Positions 62,600 to 64,000 of a DNA stretch of 64,000 nt are shown here, piece by piece. Origin of the DNA: Lysinibacillus macroides (GTDB lineage Bacteria; Bacillota; Bacilli; Bacillales_A; Planococcaceae). Position 1 is the stretch's first letter; each line of letters starts with the position of its first letter. The stretch is taken from positions 288,489-352,488 of the forward strand of contig NZ_LGCI01000010.1 of assembly GCF_001281525.1 (NCBI RefSeq), read 5' to 3'. The position numbers and the translations under genes are program-made. Below the pieces are notes generated by a model that was not told the origin of the DNA, searched no databases, and was given only the letters and a program-made list of their open reading frames with translations.

Positions 62600-62678
62600 C
62601 TAATTTTTTATGAAACTTTTCCCTACATAAGCCGTATAGTAATGAAACAGAAGATTTTATCAGGTTGGAGGTAGTTTA

Positions 62679-63332
62679 ATGGACAACTATAATGAAACAC
62701 CACAAGAAGAAAGGCCAAAGCTAAATCCATTTTTATCCGTTTGGCTACACCCAAAACAAACAGCTCGTTATATAATTGGTGAAAAAACGATTGGCTTTGC
62801 GATTTTTGTGTTATCAATTGGCTATATTGGCTCTATTTTATCTGGAGTAGTGGATATAGAGTTTTTAGGTGGTATGGCACCTTGGCTCTTAGTGTTGATA
62901 TGTATTATTTCCGCCCCAATCGTAGGCATAGTCAGCACAGCTTTTTCTGCCCTTATCGCCTGGCTATTTGGTAAGCTTTTTAAAGGCACTGGCACTTATT
63001 CGGACTTATTTAAAGGATTAAGCCTAACAGCTATTCCATTTATTATTTTAATTCCGCTCTATCTTATTTGGTTAATAACTTCACCAGAATCTTTATTCTA
63101 TCCAGATTACATAGGACCACTCCCTTGGATTTTTTGGCCAGCTATTATTCTAACAATTGTTGTGAGTATTTGGGCATTTATTATATCCATAGCTGTAATC
63201 GCAGAGGCACACCAATTCTCCAATTGGATGGCTTTCTTTACGATTTTAATCCCTTCAATTGTGTTAGGTATTCTTGCCTTTGTCTTTATTTTTATTATTA
63301 TAATTGGGCTTGTTGGTATTGGCATGATGTAA
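62679..63332 (+). CDS. YIP1-family membrane protein
   Basis: 217 residues: a short polar head (ending NPFLSVWLHPKQTARYII, the family's entry motif) and five membrane helices from about residue 40. Role unknown. GGAGG is 9 nt before the ATG. Ends at a strong bidirectional terminator. Confidence 0.85.
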   Translation: MDNYNETPQEERPKLNPFLSVWLHPKQTARYIIGEKTIGFAIFVLSIGYIGSILSGVVDIEFLGGMAPWLLVLICIISAPIVGIVSTAFSALIAWLFGKLFKGTGTYSDLFKGLSLTAIPFIILIPLYLIWLITSPESLFYPDYIGPLPWIFWPAIILTIVVSIWAFIISIAVIAEAHQFSNWMAFFTILIPSIVLGILAFVFIFIIIIGLVGIGMM

Positions 63333-63378
63333 AAAAATCTCCCCCTCTCGCTGAAAGAATGAGAGGGGGAGATTTTTT
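63332..63378. terminator. bidirectional terminator
   Basis: 18-bp perfect stem: 63332-63349 with 63361-63378, loop of 11, between convergent genes. Confidence 0.92.
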
Positions 63379-63379
63379 C

Positions 63380-64000
63380 TTATACCGATAATGCGATATT
63401 TTGTTGGAATAGCTCTGATACACCCGATTCAACAGCCGCACCACTGACAGCACGTGAAACAATTTCTACTACACGTTCATCTAAAGATTTTGGTACGATA
63501 TATTCCTCTGTTAATTCCTCGTCACTTACAAGCGATGCAATAGCCTCTACCGCAGCAATTTTCATTGCCTCATTAATATCTGTTGCACGCACATCTAATG
63601 CACCACGGAAAATACCTGGGAATGCTAGCACATTATTAATTTGATTTGGATAATCTGAACGACCTGTGCCCATCACACGCACGCCCCATTTTCTCGCATT
63701 ATCATAGGTGATTTCAGGGTTTGGATTAGCTAAAGCGAACACGATCGGATCGTTATTCATAGACGCAATATGAGCCTCTGTTAATAGATTAGCAACAGAT
63801 ACACCAATAAAGACATCTGCCCCCACAAGTACATCATCCAACGTACCCTGGATTTTTTCTGGATTTGTTAAATGGGCAACCGTTTCTTTAATTGGATTCA
63901 TGCCCTCTGGACGCCCCTCATAAATAACGCCTTTTGTATCGCACATAAAAATATTTTTATAGCCCATTTGCACAAGGATACGTAAAATGGCAATACCTGC
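63380..64000 (-). CDS. NAD(P)-dependent malic enzyme, C-terminal part (cut by window edge)
   Basis: The frame is open to the window end. Visible: AGIAILRILVQMG at the edge, then the NAD-domain block with CDTKGVIYEGR, ADVFIGVSVANLL, IVFALANPNPE and a C-terminal region GALDVRATDINEAMKIAA. Oxidatively decarboxylates malate to pyruvate. The first internal ATG or GTG is not the true start. Confidence 0.93.
   Translation of the reverse strand, partial: AGIAILRILVQMGYKNIFMCDTKGVIYEGRPEGMNPIKETVAHLTNPEKIQGTLDDVLVGADVFIGVSVANLLTEAHIASMNNDPIVFALANPNPEITYDNARKWGVRVMGTGRSDYPNQINNVLAFPGIFRGALDVRATDINEAMKIAAVEAIASLVSDEELTEEYIVPKSLDERVVEIVSRAVSGAAVESGVSELFQQNIALSV

Overview
The window looks like chromosomal DNA of an AT-rich, spore-forming Gram-positive bacterium of the Lysinibacillus/Bacillus group. 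The evidence is the gene content (type II pantothenate kinase, DUF3889 protein, YflT-type general stress protein, small gamma-SASP-like ORFs, BlaI, MocR and TetR regulators), strong AGGAGG ribosome-binding sites with frequent TTG and GTG starts, a SAM-I riboswitch and sigma-B-type promoters. I see no rRNA, tRNA, CRISPR array or prophage. The assignment rests on recognising protein families, not on a database search.

Layout. 1-3.3 kb: tail of a DDE transposase, then a divergent type II restriction-modification pair (m5C methyltransferase and NgoPII-like endonuclease). 3.3-12.2 kb: an HD-domain phosphohydrolase, then a four-gene reverse-strand operon (hydantoinase/oxoprolinase A and B, OPT-family transporter, DUF917 protein) with a divergent unknown gene that may regulate it. 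12.2-20.2 kb: a scarred accessory stretch with a secreted erythromycin-esterase-like protein, a GC-richer IS4-family element, two short non-autonomous elements sharing a hairpin core, an orphan BlaI repressor, a headless toxin tip with a DUF5071 immunity-like gene, and a frameshifted response regulator without its kinase.

20.2-37.7 kb is mostly core metabolism and stress: formate-THF ligase, cold-shock protein, MocR regulator, benzoate-type transporter with a 39-codon small gene in front, NRDE protein, amphi-Trp protein, flavin reductase, a DUF2292 (YezD-like) small protein under a SAM riboswitch, CoaB-like protein, LysR/DMT pair, YflT and Dps (each with a sigma-B-type promoter), oligoendopeptidase F and a SEC-C protein. 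38.0-39.4 kb is an IS231-like transposase. 39.5-48 kb holds a ketopantoate-reductase-like gene and a divergent TetR gene with a palindromic operator, an RNase H-like protein, an amino-acid ABC transporter, a two-component system and a probable type I toxin-antitoxin locus. 48-64 kb holds a MarR/MFS pair, DJ-1 protein, small spore-protein-like genes, type II pantothenate kinase with a structured upstream region, SDR, squalene-synthase-like protein, nitroreductase, class V aminotransferase, a 41-bp tandem array, D-serine dehydratase, a DUF188 protein whose signature lies upstream of any normal start codon, glutamate dehydrogenase, a SAICAR-synthetase-like gene with PurR-box-like sites, a YIP1 protein and a malic enzyme cut by the window edge.

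Most convergent pairs share bidirectional hairpin terminators, which help define operon ends. The most notable items are the two mini-elements at 15.25-16.47 kb, the type I toxin locus at 47.7-48.0 kb with a copy of its leader at 3.24 kb, the SAM riboswitch in front of a 51-residue protein, the structured block upstream of the pantothenate kinase, and the 41-bp array.
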